A stretch of 64,000 bases of DNA from Pseudomonas sp. A-1 (GTDB lineage Bacteria > Pseudomonadota > Gammaproteobacteria > Pseudomonadales > Pseudomonadaceae): NCBI RefSeq assembly GCF_004801855.1, contig NZ_SSTC01000008.1:21521-85520 (forward strand), in the 5' to 3' direction. Below the pieces are notes generated by a model, which saw nothing but the letters and a program-made list of their open reading frames with translations, was not told where the DNA came from and made no database searches. Positions within the stretch are counted from its first letter, which is position 1. Each line of letters starts with the position of its first letter. Positions 62,861 to 64,000 of this stretch are shown in pieces. The translations under genes and the position numbers were made by a program.

Positions 62861-63558
62861 ACCTGCGCATCGAGCCCGTCGCCATCGACTGCCTGATGCT
62901 GCGCCTGTTCGACGCCATCGACGAGGCGCACATGCCCTGGCTGCTGGCCGCCACGCAGCGCCTGCGCGAGACCTTCGGCGCGGCGCTGGTCGACCTGGTC
63001 CCCTCCTACACCACCCTGATGCTGCACTACGACCTCGCGCAGCTGGACGACGGCCAGGCCCGCGCGCTGATCCGCGCGGCGCTGCACGATCTCGAGCCGG
63101 CCCGCGCCGGCAGCGGCACCCTGCACCGCCTGCCGGTGTGGTATGACGCCAGCGTCGGCCCCGAGCTGCCCCTGCTCGCCGAGCGCAGCGGCCTGGGCAG
63201 CGCCGGGGTGATCGAACTGCACAGCAGCCGCGAGTACCAGGTGTTCGCCCTCGGCTTCGCCCCCGGCTTCGCCTTCATGGGCCTGGTCGAGCCGCAGCTG
63301 GCCTCGCCGCGCCTGGCCACCCCGCGCCAGCGGGTGCCCGCCGGCAGCCTGGGCATCGCCGACCGCCAGACCGCCGTCTATCCCTCCGTCTCCCCCGGCG
63401 GCTGGAACCTGATCGGGCGCATGCCCATCCCGCTGTTCGACCGCGAAGCGGGCCGCAGCCTGCTGCAGCCGGGCGACCGCGTGCGTTTCGTGCCGGTCGA
63501 GCGCGCCGAGTTTCTCCGCCTGGGCGGCGACGACAGCCCCTTCGAGGTGCAGCCATGA
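62857..63558 (+). CDS. pxpB: 5-oxoprolinase subunit B (KipI family)
   Basis: 233 residues from the ATG at 62857 inside the pxpA stop (ATGA). Family segments are [23 protein letters not shown] and [21 protein letters not shown]. It forms the ATP-using part of 5-oxoprolinase with PxpC. It overlaps pxpC by ATGA as well. Confidence 0.95.
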   Translation: MNLRIEPVAIDCLMLRLFDAIDEAHMPWLLAATQRLRETFGAALVDLVPSYTTLMLHYDLAQLDDGQARALIRAALHDLEPARAGSGTLHRLPVWYDASVGPELPLLAERSGLGSAGVIELHSSREYQVFALGFAPGFAFMGLVEPQLASPRLATPRQRVPAGSLGIADRQTAVYPSVSPGGWNLIGRMPIPLFDREAGRSLLQPGDRVRFVPVERAEFLRLGGDDSPFEVQP

Positions 63559-64000
63559 GCCTTGTGATCGAACGCCACGGCCTGCTGGCCACCCTGCAGG
63601 ACGCCGGCCGCTTCGGCGTGCGCCACCTCGGCGTCGGCCAGGGCGGCGGCGCCGACTGGATCTCCCTGCGCTGGGCCAACTGGCTGCTCGGCAATGCGCC
63701 GGACGCCGCGGTGATCGAGATCACCCTCGGCGGCTTCAGCCTGGTCGCCGAGCAGGACGTCTGCCTGGCCCTGTGCGGCGCCGACCTGGATGCGCGCCTC
63801 GACGACATGCCGCTCGCCCCCTGGCGCAGCTTCGTCGTGCGCCGCGGCCAGCGCCTGAGCCTCAACCAGGCGCGCCTCGGTCTGCGCGCCTACCTGGCCG
63901 CGCCGGGCGGTTTCGCCGCGCCGCAGGTGCTGGGCAGCTGCGCCACCGTGGTCCGCGAGGGCCTCGGCGGCCTGCACGGCGACGGCCGGCCGCTGGCCGA
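63555..64000 (+). CDS. pxpC: 5-oxoprolinase subunit C (KipA family), partial
   Basis: Starts with the ATG at 63555 in the pxpB stop and runs off the window after about 148 codons without a stop. The start LVIERHGLLATLQDAGRFG, then VGQGGGAD and LCGADLDARLD, are typical of KipA/PxpC. The C-terminal half is missing here. Confidence 0.93.
   Translation, partial: MSLVIERHGLLATLQDAGRFGVRHLGVGQGGGADWISLRWANWLLGNAPDAAVIEITLGGFSLVAEQDVCLALCGADLDARLDDMPLAPWRSFVVRRGQRLSLNQARLGLRAYLAAPGGFAAPQVLGSCATVVREGLGGLHGDGRPLA

Overview
The window is GC-rich and densely coded, and it looks like a chromosomal segment of a Pseudomonas-type gammaproteobacterium. The main evidence is the truD-surE-pcm-nlpD-rpoS block, an RsmZ-type small RNA with a GacA box next to rpoS, fghA-adhC beside a divergent LysR gene, a complete Lap-type adhesin system, and many short Pseudomonas-type intergenic palindromes. 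I see no tRNA, rRNA, insertion sequence, prophage or CRISPR array.

Layout. 1-6404: a truncated phosphoribosyltransferase, a zinc-ribbon protein, two tandem NlpC/P60 lipoproteins, a Tag-like glycosylase, ttcA, a DnaJ-related protein, a Yip1-type membrane protein and sprT. 6395-10304: a probable phosphate-stress lipid-remodelling locus (plcP-agt under a Pho-box-like repeat, plus a second agt copy beyond a drug/metabolite transporter). 10537-16086: a SelW-like protein, a MarR-controlled efflux pump, recQ, a YecA-family protein and ybaN.

16545-33160 is the accessory-looking core. It holds a large multicopper oxidase with an added C-terminal Gly-rich linker and Ig/cadherin-like domain, an SCO-cytochrome c fusion, a LapG protease, a LapD c-di-GMP receptor, a compact RTX adhesin with a LapA-type retention module and a PAAG LapG site, and a dedicated type I secretion system (outer membrane protein, ABC transporter, HlyD-type adaptor). 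By family knowledge, LapD sequesters LapG when c-di-GMP is high so the adhesin stays on the surface; when c-di-GMP falls LapG cuts the retention module. The co-orientation of the copper oxidase and SCO genes with lapG-lapD is the most unusual association seen here. It is not proof of one operon, because hairpins lie at two of the junctions.

33167-48020: housekeeping and metabolic genes (DTW-domain tRNA modification enzyme, EamA transporter, MoxR-vWA pair, cysK, cold-shock gene, glutamine amidotransferase, oligopeptidase B, amino-acid permease, a gluzincin-like protease, ycgN-ycgL-rnd, a sulfurtransferase). 48078-58224: rsmZ, rpoS, nlpD, a DUF368/PopT gene, pcm, surE, truD, ispF, formaldehyde detoxification genes and a TerB-like protein. 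58319-64000: an old-yellow-enzyme-type reductase, a palindromic repeat cluster, recJ, a MarR-like regulator and the divergent 5-oxoprolinase genes pxpA-pxpB-pxpC, the last truncated by the window edge.

Motifs, starts and inverted repeats were read by eye. No database search or folding program was run, so family names rest on recognised motifs and gene order.
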